Positions 1-8,349 of a stretch of DNA of 64,000 nt are shown here, piece after piece (the first letter of the stretch is position 1; each line of letters begins with the position of its first letter). The notes under the pieces were generated by a model, which had not been told where the DNA came from, did not search any database, and saw nothing but the letters and a program-made list of their open reading frames with translations. The position numbers were made by a program, and so were the translations under genes. This DNA comes from Palleronia marisminoris (GTDB lineage: Bacteria; Pseudomonadota; Alphaproteobacteria; Rhodobacterales; Rhodobacteraceae): positions 1 through 64,000 of the forward strand of contig NZ_FWFV01000007.1 of NCBI RefSeq assembly GCF_900172315.1, in the 5' to 3' direction.

Positions 1-78
1 AAGGACGTGAAGGCGTTCGAGCTCGACCTAAAGTCGGAGGAGGTCTCCGACGACGACTTCCATCGCTACGCCGGCTGA
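1..78 (+). CDS. C-terminal end of an unidentified gene (cut by window edge)
   Basis: An open frame enters from the left edge and ends at a TGA three bases before the next start codon. Only 25 residues are visible, acidic and ending in HRYAG; no domain can be recognised. Its tight spacing to the CheW-like gene suggests one operon, so a chemotaxis or signalling partner is a fair guess but is not shown by the sequence. Confidence 0.6.
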   Translation, partial: KDVKAFELDLKSEEVSDDDFHRYAG

Positions 79-81
79 TCC

Positions 82-600
82 ATGAAAATCAGCACTCGGC
101 ATGTGCGGGACGTGGCGGGGGAGGAGGATTCCTCCCCCGTCTACCTCACCTTCCACCTTGGCGAGCAGACGCTCGGAATAGATGTCCGCGATGTGCGGGA
201 GCTACTGGTCCCGGGGAAGATCACCCCGCTGCCCGATGCGCCCATCTGCGTTCTGGGAGTCGTCGATCTCCGCGGGACCCCTCTGCCGGTCGTCGACCTG
301 AAGGCGCACCTTGACATTCCTTCGACGGCGAGCACTCACGAGCCACAGATCCTGGTCGTGGAAGTTGCGGCGGGATCACATCGCAAGCTGCTAGGAATCC
401 TCGTCGACGGGGTGGGCCAGGTAGATGAAATTCCTGCGGACAAGATCCAGCCGTGCCCCAGCATCGGGATCAGCAATTGGGACAGCAGCATCATCGAGGG
501 CCTCAGCCTCCGCGAAGCTGAACTGGTTGTCTTGATCCGGATCGACCGAATTTTTGGCGACATGATGGACGAACTCGCGCTTGACGGGCCCCCCGCGTAG
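82..600 (+). CDS. cheW: CheW-like chemotaxis coupling protein
   Basis: A 172-residue protein, slightly longer than a minimal CheW (about 150-165). It is a single CheW domain: YLTFHLGEQTLGIDV (about residues 21-35) is the opening strand pair, followed by VRELL, then GVVDLRGTPLPVVDLK (about 61-76), the family's most typical stretch. CheW proteins link chemoreceptors to the histidine kinase CheA in the cytoplasm. The ATG lies three bases after the upstream stop, so it is probably translated with that gene. No cheA, cheY or receptor gene is visible in the window, so which array it serves is unknown. The acidic N-terminal 20 residues are outside the domain. Confidence 0.9.
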   Translation: MKISTRHVRDVAGEEDSSPVYLTFHLGEQTLGIDVRDVRELLVPGKITPLPDAPICVLGVVDLRGTPLPVVDLKAHLDIPSTASTHEPQILVVEVAAGSHRKLLGILVDGVGQVDEIPADKIQPCPSIGISNWDSSIIEGLSLREAELVVLIRIDRIFGDMMDELALDGPPA

Positions 601-777
601 TCTGGAGCAGTCTCTTATTCCGAAGTTGATCAAGGGCAGCGGCGCAAATTATCGATGGGTTTCGCACAGCTACCGGCTTCGCCCCAAAGTCCTCAACTTC
701 GCTGGGTCTCTCGCCCCCTGGGTGGCCCACGGCATAAACCTGCCCCAAGCCGCCCTGCTCGTGCACAGGGGATGCCC

Positions 778-1821
778 TCACGCCGCGCGTCTCTCGAGGT
801 CCGCGAGCAAGTGGGATGCGACGAGAAGCCCCGCCTTCGCGGCTTCTCGTTTCGCGGCCCGCCTGCGTTCAGATGGCAGCCTGGCGCCTTGGTCGGAAAT
901 CTCCTCGAAAAGGCGTTCGGCGGTTTCGAGGGAGACGCCGAAACGGCCCGGATCGATCGCGATGACCAGCTCGCCGTGCTGGACACCCTTCCGTGCGGAG
1001 CTGCCGGGCTCTGCCGTCTGGCAGCTCAGCAGGTCGCCGATCAACGGACCCGCCATAAGCTCGACCATCGTCGAGATGGCCGAACCCTTGTGGCGGCCGA
1101 AGGGAAGGAGAGCGCCCGCCAGCGCCTTGGTGCTGTCGGTCGTTGGCTGCCCCGCGTCGTCGATCGCCCACTCTTCGGGAAGGGCTTCCCCTTGCCGGCT
1201 GCGGAGCTCGACCTCGCCACGGGCAACCGCGCTCGTTGCGAAGTCGAAGGTGTAGGGCTCGCCATCGGGGCGCGGCCAGGAGAACGCGAGGGGGTTCGTC
1301 CCGAGAAGAGGCTGCGTCCCGCCAAAGGGGGCAACGTACGGATGGGTCGGCGTCATCGCGAGCGCCACCAGTCCCTGCGCGGACAGCTGCTCGACCTCCC
1401 ACCAGAGGGCCGAGTAATGGAAGCAGTCGTTGACGGCGAGTGCGGCGATACCGCTGGCCCGGGCCTTCTCGACCAACTGCCCGACACCGGCTTGGAACGC
1501 GAGGAGCGAATTGCCGCCCTTGGCATCCACGGCAACCACGCCCGGGGCCCGGTCCGTCACCTCCGGCGTGGCCGTCAGATTCACCAGCCCGCTCTCCGCC
1601 ACGGTCGAGCAGGAAACCAGGCGATAGAGGCCATGGGAATGACATTCCTGCGCCTGTGCCTCGACCATGTTGCGCGCCATGACCTCGACATGCGCCTGCG
1701 AATACCCGGCGCCACCGAGAATCTTCGTCGCGATATCTGCCGCATGCTGGCGAGGGATGCGCTCGTAAGGTCTGCTCTCGGTCAAATCTTCACCTGATTC
1801 GTATCCATGCTGTATCTCCAC
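778..1821 (-). CDS. Ldh2/malate-lactate dehydrogenase family NAD(P)H oxidoreductase (DpkA-like)
   Basis: A 347-residue protein of the Ldh2 / YlbC / ureidoglycolate dehydrogenase family, which is unrelated to classical lactate dehydrogenase. HSHGLYRL at residues 61-68 is the family signature and NDCFHYSALW (131-140) carries the likely catalytic His135. FGGTQPLLGTNPLAFSWPRP and PFGRHKGSA are also typical. The ALWWEVE stretch and the substrate region resemble delta1-piperideine-2-carboxylate/pyrroline-2-carboxylate reductases (DpkA), so an imine reductase in D-lysine or hydroxyproline catabolism is my best guess. Malate or ureidoglycolate dehydrogenase remains possible. It follows the hybrid kinase on the same strand after about 107 bases. 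Confidence 0.8.
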   Translation of the reverse strand: MEIQHGYESGEDLTESRPYERIPRQHAADIATKILGGAGYSQAHVEVMARNMVEAQAQECHSHGLYRLVSCSTVAESGLVNLTATPEVTDRAPGVVAVDAKGGNSLLAFQAGVGQLVEKARASGIAALAVNDCFHYSALWWEVEQLSAQGLVALAMTPTHPYVAPFGGTQPLLGTNPLAFSWPRPDGEPYTFDFATSAVARGEVELRSRQGEALPEEWAIDDAGQPTTDSTKALAGALLPFGRHKGSAISTMVELMAGPLIGDLLSCQTAEPGSSARKGVQHGELVIAIDPGRFGVSLETAERLFEEISDQGARLPSERRRAAKREAAKAGLLVASHLLADLERRAA

Positions 1822-1928
1822 CGGCGATGAGGCGAGAACCGGCCCGCCCGACCCGCCGCATCCACCAACGAGACCACCGCCACCTGCTTGAGCGCAAGGG
1901 CCCCGTCATCCTGGCTGGAAGCCATCCA

Positions 1929-3869
1929 TCATTGCCCGAGCGTGTCGCGGACAACGGATCGTAGCTCGTTAAAGCCGAACGGCTTGTCGAGCTTCGGCAG
2001 CCGGAGTTCACTGGCCTCGTCGAGATCGGCGTAGCCCGTGGCAAGTATCACCGGAAGATCCGGACGGATCTGTCGTGCTGCCTTCACAAGTTCGGTTCCG
2101 ACCATCCGCGGCATGTTCTGGTCCGTGATCAGCAGATCCACATGCTGCTTTTCGAGAACCTTGAGCGCCTCAGCCCCGCCACTGGCTTCGATGACGCAAT
2201 AGCCGAGATCCTCCAGCATGAGCGCGGTGTTCATCAGAATCAGGGCGTCATCATCGACGGCAAGCACCGTAACAGTCTTCCCGTCGCCGGTCTCCGACTC
2301 CGCGCCTGCCGCTGGTCCTGCCTTGGACAATCGCTGGGATTGGGCGGCGGGAAGCCAGAGTTCAGCCGTCGTACCTTCGCCCTTGCGGCTGCTCAGGACC
2401 AGGCGGCCGCCGGAGTCCTCAAGCAGTCCATGGACCAGCGAAAGCCCCAGTCCGGTGCCCTTGCCGGGACCCTTGGTCGTGAAGAAGGGATCGGCTGCCC
2501 GGCCGAGCGTCTCTTCGTCCATTCCCTCACCCGTGTCCGAAACGGAAAGACGCACATAGGCCCCGCCCTTGAGGCCCGTCACCTGCCCGTCCGAAACCTC
2601 CTCGCTCGACAGGGTGATGGTCAGCGTCCCGCCCTGGGGCATGGCGTCACGTGCATTGGCTGCCACGTTGAGCAAGGCAAGCTCGAGCTGTGTCGGATCC
2701 ACCATCGCCTGAGGCACCGAGAGAGGGGCCTGGGTTTCGACCGAGATATCGCTGCCAAGCGAGAGCCGCAGCAGATCACCGGCGCCTCGAATGAGCGCCG
2801 GAAGGTCCACCGCCTGCGGTTCGAGCGGCTGACGGCGGGAAAAGGCCAGCAGGCGGGAGGTCAGGGTGGCGCCCCGATGAACGCCCTGAACCGCGTTCTC
2901 GAGCAGGCGCGTGACCCGAGACTCGTCAGGCAGCCGGTTCTGGAGCAATTCGAGGCTGCTGGATATCGCCATCAGGAGGTTGTTGAAATCATGCGCGATC
3001 CCGCCGGCGAGTTGGCCCAGTGCCTCCATCTTGCGGGCCTGGAGTAACTCTTCCTGCGTCTCCTCGAGTGCGCGTTGTGCCTCCCGCTTCTCGGTGATGT
3101 CACGGGTGACCTTGGCGAAGCCGATCAGGTGGCCGTCATCGTCGCGGATCGGGTCCACCACCACGCTGGCCCAGAAGCGGGTCCCGTCCCGCCGCACCCG
3201 CCAGCCCTCGTGCTCGAAGCGACCTTCGCGTTCGGCAGTCGCGAGCGCCCGTGAGGGCAGCCCGTCATGCCGGTCTTCCTCGGTATAGAAGCGCGAGAAG
3301 TGCTGGCCGATGATCTCGGCGGGCGCGTAGCCCTTGATGCGGCGCGCGCCGGCGTTCCAGCTCGCCACGTGACCGGTGGGGTCGAGCATGTAGATGGCGT
3401 AGTCCGTGACGCCCTGGACGAGAAGCCGGAACTGCTCCTGACTCTTGCGCAGCGCTTCCTCTGTCGCCCTCCGTTCTGTCAGGTCGCGGGTGATCTTGGC
3501 GAAGCCCAGGAGGTCGCCCGAAGGCGATCGGATGGGGTCGATGACGACATGCGCCCAGAAGTGGCTGCCGTCTTTGCGGACGCGCCACCCCTCGTTCTCG
3601 AAGCGTCCCTCGGCATCGGCGGTCCGAAGCGCGCGCTCCGGCAACCCGCTATCCTTGTCGTCCTGGGTATAGAAGCGAGAGAAATGCTCGCCGAGTATCT
3701 CGGCCGCGTCATAGCCCTTGAAGCGCTGCGCGCCGGGATTCCAGCTTGAAACGTGGCCGCCGGGGTCCAGCATGTAGATTGCGTAGTCCGTGATCGATTC
3801 CAGCAGAAGTCGGTACCGGTCATCATCGCTCACCTGGTGTGCCAAGCTGTTCTCCTCGGTCTCTCTCAT
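1929..3869 (-). CDS. PAS-PAS hybrid sensor histidine kinase with C-terminal receiver domain
   Basis: A 646-residue soluble protein without membrane segments. Two PAS domains (about 18-135 and 146-262) are roughly 70% identical to each other by eye over 107 residues. A HisKA domain follows, with phospho-acceptor His293 in GGIAHDFNNLL, then an ATPase domain with N-box Asn401, DTGEGM and GTGLGLS, and a receiver domain with acidic DDD at 539-541 and phospho-acceptor Asp583. This layout resembles blue-light/PAS or redox-sensing hybrid kinases. No cysteine of the LOV type (NCR) is seen in either PAS. The frame is open further upstream without a family match. An ATG is at 3869 but with poor Shine-Dalgarno spacing; a TTG at 3845 has GAGGAG seven bases upstream and may be the true start. 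Confidence 0.9.
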   Translation of the reverse strand: MRETEENSLAHQVSDDDRYRLLLESITDYAIYMLDPGGHVSSWNPGAQRFKGYDAAEILGEHFSRFYTQDDKDSGLPERALRTADAEGRFENEGWRVRKDGSHFWAHVVIDPIRSPSGDLLGFAKITRDLTERRATEEALRKSQEQFRLLVQGVTDYAIYMLDPTGHVASWNAGARRIKGYAPAEIIGQHFSRFYTEEDRHDGLPSRALATAEREGRFEHEGWRVRRDGTRFWASVVVDPIRDDDGHLIGFAKVTRDITEKREAQRALEETQEELLQARKMEALGQLAGGIAHDFNNLLMAISSSLELLQNRLPDESRVTRLLENAVQGVHRGATLTSRLLAFSRRQPLEPQAVDLPALIRGAGDLLRLSLGSDISVETQAPLSVPQAMVDPTQLELALLNVAANARDAMPQGGTLTITLSSEEVSDGQVTGLKGGAYVRLSVSDTGEGMDEETLGRAADPFFTTKGPGKGTGLGLSLVHGLLEDSGGRLVLSSRKGEGTTAELWLPAAQSQRLSKAGPAAGAESETGDGKTVTVLAVDDDALILMNTALMLEDLGYCVIEASGGAEALKVLEKQHVDLLITDQNMPRMVGTELVKAARQIRPDLPVILATGYADLDEASELRLPKLDKPFGFNELRSVVRDTLGQ

Positions 3870-4089
3870 CCCTTCAGATCGCTCGTGAACGGTCTTTGGG
3901 CTTCTTCTTCTGAATCTTCGGGCACGATGTAGGCTGTCGGGCGCGAGGTCCAGAGGGCGATGAGGCACCCGTTCCTGGAAGCCAGTTCCCGACGATGTCG
4001 CCAACCGGGCGACCGAGCGGCATGGCGATGGACGCGCAGCGCGGTCGCCTGTCCGTGTAAGATCTGATGACGAGTCCCTAGCGCCGAGG

Positions 4090-5103
4090 CTACGTCTTCC
4101 GAGGCGCGGCAACCTTCTCGATCGCCGCCATGACCACACCCGTATCTGTCTGATGGATCATGTGTCCCGCGCCTGGAACGAGGTCGAAGCTGCTCTTCGC
4201 GATCTCCCGGTGAAGACGCGCTGACTGCGCCTTGGGATCGACGAGGCGGTCCTCGGCGCCAGCGACGATGGCGACGGGCATCCCGAGGCTGGAGTAGATG
4301 GCACGATAGGCGGCGGCATCGGGGATCATCAGCGCCGATTCCGCGGCGCTCGCCCGTATCTGGGACGGCCGAACGGCCATGGCCTTCGGGAAGCCCGCGA
4401 ATTTCGCCGGGACGCGCTGCGGGCCGAAGATCTTCCGCATCAGGAGCGGCCACATCAACCGGCTCAGGATCGGAGAGATGGTGTAGCGCATGAGGTCGCC
4501 CACCAGCGGTACCGCCGGGCCGGCCATGCCGATCACGTCGGGCCTCGCGGTCGGATAGTAGTAGCCCGAGGCGAGCACCAGCCCGCTGACCAGCCAGGGA
4601 TACTTGTGCGCAAGCGCCACAGCCACCGAGCAGCCCCAGGAGTGACCAAGGATCGTCGCACGCTCGATGCCGATCCGCGAGAGCGCCTCGTGGATCAGAT
4701 CCGCTTGCGCCTCGGGCGTCCAGACCCTGCTCCGTGGGCGTGCGCTGTGGCCGTAACCCGGGCGGTCGAATGCGATGACGCGATGAGTCCGGGTGGCGAG
4801 ATCGATGAGGCCGCTCGACTCGAAGTCCTGGATCATGCTGCCATTGCCGTGCAGCAGGACGATCGGATCCCCATCGCCGCGGTCCACGTAGTGCAGACGA
4901 ACGCCGTCGATGTTCAGAAACTCGCCGGCCGGGGGATTGTCGCGCTCGGCCTTCCGGGCGAGGCGGTGGTTCACGAAAGCAGATACCGCGAGGCCGGCAA
5001 TCGCAAGGCCAAGGACGTTGGACCCGCTGGACGGCCGCGGGGGTGCCGCACGCTTCCGGATTGCGTTGCGCCTACCAGGGTAACTGCTCAAGCGAAATGT
5101 CAT
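4090..5103 (-). CDS. Alpha/beta-fold hydrolase with N-terminal membrane anchor
   Basis: A 337-residue alpha/beta hydrolase. A basic N-terminus is followed by a short hydrophobic stretch (NVLGLAIAGLAVSAFV, about 29-44), probably a membrane anchor or uncleaved signal. The catalytic features are in order: HGNG oxyanion loop, nucleophile elbow GHSWG, the acid in AGAEDRLVD and the histidine in GAGHMIH. The substrate cannot be told; epoxide hydrolase, haloperoxidase-like and esterase members share these motifs. The gene sits alone between the kinase and map, with about 220 bases on each side that show no supportable gene. Confidence 0.85.
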   Translation of the reverse strand: MTFRLSSYPGRRNAIRKRAAPPRPSSGSNVLGLAIAGLAVSAFVNHRLARKAERDNPPAGEFLNIDGVRLHYVDRGDGDPIVLLHGNGSMIQDFESSGLIDLATRTHRVIAFDRPGYGHSARPRSRVWTPEAQADLIHEALSRIGIERATILGHSWGCSVAVALAHKYPWLVSGLVLASGYYYPTARPDVIGMAGPAVPLVGDLMRYTISPILSRLMWPLLMRKIFGPQRVPAKFAGFPKAMAVRPSQIRASAAESALMIPDAAAYRAIYSSLGMPVAIVAGAEDRLVDPKAQSARLHREIAKSSFDLVPGAGHMIHQTDTGVVMAAIEKVAAPRKT

Positions 5104-5342
5104 CAGGGTTTCCGTTCACTATGGCGCGTGACAGCCCGGCGGGCGGCTTCGTGGTGCAGGACATCTACGTTTCCCGGATGCAGTGGTTCCTCGCCCTGAA
5201 AGCGGGGTCCGCCCGAAGCAGCGATCCTTGGCGGCAAGCCACGAGAGATCGTGAAAGATTCCTGCACCAGCGGCAGCGCGAGGTCGCGGATCGGCCCTTC
5301 TGGGCCCGGAAGTCGAATTCCCGAGTGCGCCCGAAGTATGGA

Positions 5343-6092
5343 TCATCCCGGCAGTGTCACGATCGTCGCCCCGCGATCCGTCGCGACCACCGTATGTTCA
5401 TACTGCACGACCGGGGCCGCCGGCTCGCTGTAGAGCGTCCAGCCATCGCTCCCGCCGCTGGCCCAGAGCCCGCCCGTCGAGAGGAAGGGCTCGACCGTCA
5501 TGACAAGCCCCTTGTTGATGCGTCGCGTGTCGCCACGGGTCGGCCAGGTCGCGATCTCACCGGGGTACTCGTGCAAGGACCGGCCCACGCCGTGGCTGGC
5601 CAGGTTGCGGATCAGCGTGTAGCCCCGGCCCGAGGCGAAGCGGCCGATGGCCCGGCCGATACCCGCCAGCGGCTTGTCCCGACCGACCTGGGCGATCCCG
5701 ATCTGCATCGCGCGCCTCCCGTCGCGGCAGAGGCGGTGCAGCGACGGGTCTTCTGGCGCGAGATTGTACGTCGCCCCGGTATCGGCGAAGTACCCGTCCT
5801 TGGAGGCCGACACGTCGATGTTCACCAGGTCTCCGAGCGCGATGACCCGGTCGCCCGGTATGCCATGCGCAATCTCCTCGTTCACGCTGATGCAGGTGAA
5901 GCCCGGAAAATCGTAGGTCGATTGCGGGGCCGAAACGGCTCCCTCATGCTCCAGCAGATCGCGGCCGATCTCGTCCAGCTCGCGGGTGGTCATGCCGGGC
6001 TCCATCGCTTTCGCCATGGCCTGCATCGTGTTCGCGACGATCCGGCCGATCTCCTTCAGGCCGTCCAACTCGTCCTCGTGCGTGATCGTCAT
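5343..6092 (-). CDS. map: Type I methionine aminopeptidase
   Basis: A 249-residue enzyme that removes the initiator methionine from nascent proteins. All five metal ligands are visible: Asp93 (NIDVS), Asp104 (FADTG), His167 (ASHGVG), Glu201 (TVEPF) and Glu232 (QYEHT), with substrate-binding His76 in EEIAHGIPG. The length fits the short type I form without an N-terminal zinc or SH3 extension. It lies 33 bases downstream of the MalY/PatB gene on the same strand. A peptide deformylase gene, the preceding step of N-terminal processing, starts 1.3 kb away on the other strand. Many relatives carry a second map elsewhere, so this may not be the only copy. Confidence 0.95.
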   Translation of the reverse strand: MTITHEDELDGLKEIGRIVANTMQAMAKAMEPGMTTRELDEIGRDLLEHEGAVSAPQSTYDFPGFTCISVNEEIAHGIPGDRVIALGDLVNIDVSASKDGYFADTGATYNLAPEDPSLHRLCRDGRRAMQIGIAQVGRDKPLAGIGRAIGRFASGRGYTLIRNLASHGVGRSLHEYPGEIATWPTRGDTRRINKGLVMTVEPFLSTGGLWASGGSDGWTLYSEPAAPVVQYEHTVVATDRGATIVTLPG

Positions 6093-6125
6093 GTTCGGCC
6101 TTTCGCGGGTTCGGGGCAGGTGCGG

Positions 6126-7295
6126 TCACTGCAGGTCGGCGAAGGCGCTTTCCAGGCGGGCGCAGGCGTCCTCGATCTGGGCGCGGGGCATGCCGATGTT
6201 GAAGCGCAGGAAACTTTCGCCGCCCTTGCCGAAGGTGCCGCCGTGGTTGGCGGCGATGGACGCGTCCTGCTCGACCCGGCGCGTCGCCTCGGACAGGGCC
6301 ATTCCGGTGCCCGAGAAATCGACCCAGCTGAGATAGGTCGCTTCCAGAGGCATGGAGGACAGCCCCGGAATGGCGGCGATCGTCGCGTCGAAGATGCGGC
6401 GGTTCTCGTCCAGATAGGCCACCAGCCCGTCCACCCACTCCGCGCCTTCCGCCGAATAGGCGGCCTCGGTCATGGCGAGTCCGAACGAATTGGGCGAGAG
6501 GCCGAGCGCGCCCATCCGCCCGGCGAACCGCGCGCGCAGGTCGTCGTCGGCGATGATGACGTTGCCCGTATGGCTGCCGGCGATGTTGAACGTCTTCGAG
6601 GGCGCGTTCAGCGTCACCAGCCGATCCTCGACGCCCGGCGTCAGCGCCATGGGGCGGTGGACGTGGCCGGGATAGGTCAGGTCCTGATGGATCTCGTCCG
6701 AGACCAGCGCCAGGTTGTGGCGTATCGCGAAGTCGGCGATCGCGGCGTTCTCTTCCGCCGTCCAGACGCGTCCGCCGGGATTGTGGGGCGAGCACCAGAT
6801 CACCATGCTCTCGTTGCCCTGCATGGCGGCGTCGAAGGCGTCGATGTCGAGGACGTACTTGCCTTCGACGACCGGCATCTGAAGCTCGCGCACCTCGCGC
6901 CCCGCCGCGCGGATCACGCGGGCGAAGGCGTGGTAGACGGGGGTGAAGAGGACCACGGCGTCGCCGGGCTGCGTGTAGGCATCGACGCAGAGGCCGGTGG
7001 CGTTGACGAGGCCATGGGTCGTCAGGATGTGGGCGGGGTCGATGGACCAGCCGTGGCGCGTCTCCATCCACCAGCGGATCGCCTCGAGATAGGCGGTGTC
7101 GTCGCCGTAGTAGCCGTAAACCCCGTGGGCGTGCATCCGGGCGACGGCATCCTGTACGCATTGCGGCGGGCGGAACTCCGTGTCGGCGACCCACATGGCA
7201 AGGCCCGTCTCGGCGGGAACGCCGTAGATCGCCTCCATCTTGTCCCACTTTGCGCAATGGGTGCCGCGGCGGTCGATGATCTCGTCGAAACTCAT
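6126..7295 (-). CDS. MalY/PatB-type pyridoxal-phosphate C-S lyase
   Basis: A 389-residue fold-type I aminotransferase-like protein of the MalY/PatB group, enzymes that cleave cystathionine or cysteine conjugates to a thiol, ammonia and an oxo acid. Typical features are RRGTHCAKWDKM near the N-terminus, MWVADTEF (34-41), CSPHNPGGRVW (168-178), the cofactor-contacting Asp200 in SDEIHQDL and the Schiff-base Lys234 in APSKTFNIAG. FLRFNIGMPR near the end holds the carboxylate-binding arginine. It is the first gene of a probable two-gene operon with map. The precise substrate cannot be read from sequence; cystathionine beta-lyase activity is common in the group. Confidence 0.9.
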   Translation of the reverse strand: MSFDEIIDRRGTHCAKWDKMEAIYGVPAETGLAMWVADTEFRPPQCVQDAVARMHAHGVYGYYGDDTAYLEAIRWWMETRHGWSIDPAHILTTHGLVNATGLCVDAYTQPGDAVVLFTPVYHAFARVIRAAGREVRELQMPVVEGKYVLDIDAFDAAMQGNESMVIWCSPHNPGGRVWTAEENAAIADFAIRHNLALVSDEIHQDLTYPGHVHRPMALTPGVEDRLVTLNAPSKTFNIAGSHTGNVIIADDDLRARFAGRMGALGLSPNSFGLAMTEAAYSAEGAEWVDGLVAYLDENRRIFDATIAAIPGLSSMPLEATYLSWVDFSGTGMALSEATRRVEQDASIAANHGGTFGKGGESFLRFNIGMPRAQIEDACARLESAFADLQ

Positions 7296-7387
7296 GGGAT
7301 GCTCCTTTGGCCGCTTGGCTAGCAGGCAGGGCGCGGGAGGTGAAGCGGGGCGTTGCGAAGGGCGCGAGGCTCGCCTAAATCCCCTGC

Positions 7388-7906
7388 ATGATCCGCCCCA
7401 TCCTGATCCACCCCGACCCGCGGCTGAAGACCCGCGCGACCGAGATCGGCGCCCCCGACGCCGAGATCCGCGCCCTGGCGTCCGACATGCTGGAAACCAT
7501 GTACGACGCGCCGGGCATCGGCCTTGCCGCGCCGCAGATCGGCGTGATGAAGCGCCTGTTCGTCATGGACTGCATCAAGGAAGAGGGCGCCGAGCCGCGC
7601 CCGATGGCCCTGATCGATCCGGTGGTCGAGTGGTCCTCGGAGGCGCTGAACACCTACGAGGAAGGGTGCCTGTCGATCCCCGAGCAATATGCCGATGTCG
7701 AGCGCCCGGCCGAGGTCGAGGTGTCCTGGACCGACCTTGACGGCGCGCGGCAGCGCGAGCGGTTCGCCGGCCTCTGGGCGACCTGCGCGCAGCACGAGAT
7801 AGACCACCTCGATGGCAAGCTGTTCATCGACTACCTCAAGCCGATGCGGCGGCAGATGATCACCCGCAAGATGCAGAAGATGAAGCGAGAGCAGGCGCGC
7901 GCGTGA
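7388..7906 (+). CDS. def: Peptide deformylase
   Basis: A 172-residue enzyme that removes the formyl group from the N-terminal methionine of new proteins. The three family motifs are intact: GIGLAAPQ (43-50), EGCLS (92-96, metal ligand Cys94) and HEIDH (136-140, ligands His136 and His140 and catalytic Glu137). It is the first gene of a tightly overlapping three-gene operon and is therefore the active deformylase of the set. The family's usual methyltransferase partner (fmt) is not next to it here. Confidence 0.97.
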   Translation: MIRPILIHPDPRLKTRATEIGAPDAEIRALASDMLETMYDAPGIGLAAPQIGVMKRLFVMDCIKEEGAEPRPMALIDPVVEWSSEALNTYEEGCLSIPEQYADVERPAEVEVSWTDLDGARQRERFAGLWATCAQHEIDHLDGKLFIDYLKPMRRQMITRKMQKMKREQARA

Positions 7907-8349
7907 TGCCGCCGGTCTACGCTCCGCGCCCCGTGCGCCACCTGATGATGTGGCGGATCGGAGCCCTGCGCGTGAAGCCCTACCATATCGGCCATGCGGT
8001 GCCGACCGAGGCGCGCGTGTCTGCGGCACGGCTCGAGGCCGACCGGATGGCCGAGGCTGCCGCGACCGAAGGCAGTTCGCACGATCTTGGCTTCGCCGTG
8101 GTGCACGAGGGCGAGGCCGGGACGTGGCTGCTGATGGACTGGTGGGCGCATGGCGACATCCTGTGTCAGCGCCTCAGCCTTGACGATGGGGCCGGGTTCC
8201 GGGCCGTGGATGACCGCCCTCTGACCGCCTGCGTATGGGAGCTCCCGGTGCTGATGCACGAGCGCGACGCCTGGGTGCGGCACATGATGCACGCGCCCGC
8301 CTCGGCCGATCGCTACCTGTCGGACCGCCTGCCCGAGGGGGTCGTCTGA
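7906..8349 (+). CDS. Uncharacterised protein encoded between two deformylase-family genes
   Basis: A 147-residue protein (148 if translation begins at the GTG three bases earlier). Its start overlaps the def stop by one base (TGATG) and its own stop overlaps the next ATG in the same way, so translation of the three genes is probably coupled. It is not a deformylase: no GxGLAAPQ or HExDH is present. It is rich in Trp, His and Met (LMMWRIGALRVKPYHIGH near the start; TWLLMDWWAHGDIL around residues 76-89), has no signal peptide or membrane segment, and appears globular. I recognise no named family. The context suggests a role near nascent-chain processing, but that is inference. Confidence 0.8.
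   Translation: MPPVYAPRPVRHLMMWRIGALRVKPYHIGHAVPTEARVSAARLEADRMAEAAATEGSSHDLGFAVVHEGEAGTWLLMDWWAHGDILCQRLSLDDGAGFRAVDDRPLTACVWELPVLMHERDAWVRHMMHAPASADRYLSDRLPEGVV

Noticed and set aside
5104-5342. Possible small gene between the alpha/beta hydrolase and map
   Set aside because: Frames on both strands are low-complexity or antisense products with no ribosome binding site or family; I see nothing supportable in these 239 bases.
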